Assembly (NCBI GenBank): GCA_003243455.1 | Contig: QFQS01000010.1 | Location: forward strand, 1 to 58,923 | DNA length: 58,923 nt | Origin: Cereibacter sphaeroides | GTDB lineage: Bacteria > Pseudomonadota > Alphaproteobacteria > Rhodobacterales > Rhodobacteraceae | Direction of reading: 5' to 3' | Shown here: positions 58,912 through 58,923 of the stretch, piece by piece | Layout of the letters: every line of letters begins with the position of its first letter | How positions within the stretch are numbered: position 1 is the first letter of the stretch | Position numbers and translations under genes: made by a program | The notes under the pieces: generated by a model | What the model saw: only the letters and a program-made list of their open reading frames with translations | The model's database searches: none | What the model was told of the DNA's origin: nothing

Positions 58912-58923
58912 GGTGCGCAGAGC
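58912..58923. other. right cohesive end (cos)
   Basis: GGTGCGCAGAGC, identical to bases 1-12. Together the two copies represent the 12-base single-stranded overhang shown at both ends, so the unit genome would be 58911 bp. Confidence 0.85.

Noticed and set aside
1..58923. tRNA genes, integrase and lysogeny repressor
   Set aside because: Looked for cloverleaf-like segments, recombinase motifs and a CI-type two-domain protein; none supported.

Overview
The window looks like the complete linear genome of a virulent, long-tailed (siphovirus) phage of an enterobacterium. The same 12 bases, GGTGCGCAGAGC, begin and end the sequence, as expected for a cos phage written with its cohesive end at both termini. 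The size (about 58.9 kb), gene order and lambda-like virion genes next to a DUF2800/DUF2815/PolA/VRR-NUC/SNF2 replication set resemble the Chi-like phages (Casjensviridae). That placement rests on remembered gene order and was not searched. I recognise no integrase, excisionase or CI-type repressor, and no tRNA.

Layout. (1) 1-540: left cos end and an AT-rich repeat-containing non-coding region. (2) 540-3442, minus: primase-polymerase/helicase and a small HTH-like protein. (3) 3692-10093, plus: replication module. (4) 10095-21417, plus: packaging, portal, protease/scaffold, capsid, head-tail joining, tail tube and tail chaperones with a -1 frameshift. (5) 21410-40159, plus: tape measure, tail tip, a tandem family of adhesin-like tail proteins and a long repeat fibre. 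(6) 40203-41740, plus: lysis cassette (membrane protein, lysozyme-like protein with a C-terminal membrane helix, nested spanins). (7) 41811-54258, minus: about 27 early/accessory genes, including an N6-adenine methyltransferase, a C5-cytosine methyltransferase locus with overlapping and apparently frameshifted frames, an RdgC-like protein, a PAPS-reductase-like PP-loop enzyme and a HAD phosphatase. (8) 54259-54968: divergent intergenic region with a five-copy spaced repeat array. (9) 54969-58347, plus: nine or so small genes without recognisable function. (10) 58348-58923: terminator, three tandem operator-like palindromes, right cos end.

Regulation stands out. A 19-bp palindrome close to GACACAYGCSGCRTGTGTC occurs nine times, all intergenic and always overlapping or next to a TTGACA-type -35 box at the head of the early units on both strands, which suggests one regulator controlling the accessory genome. 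Several units also have leader hairpins whose 3-prime arm contains or abuts the Shine-Dalgarno sequence. Strong intrinsic terminators separate most blocks.

The most unusual items are the C5-methyltransferase locus (two different recognisable protein texts in overlapping frames, both broken at the same place), the 54340-54583 repeat array, and the operator regulon.
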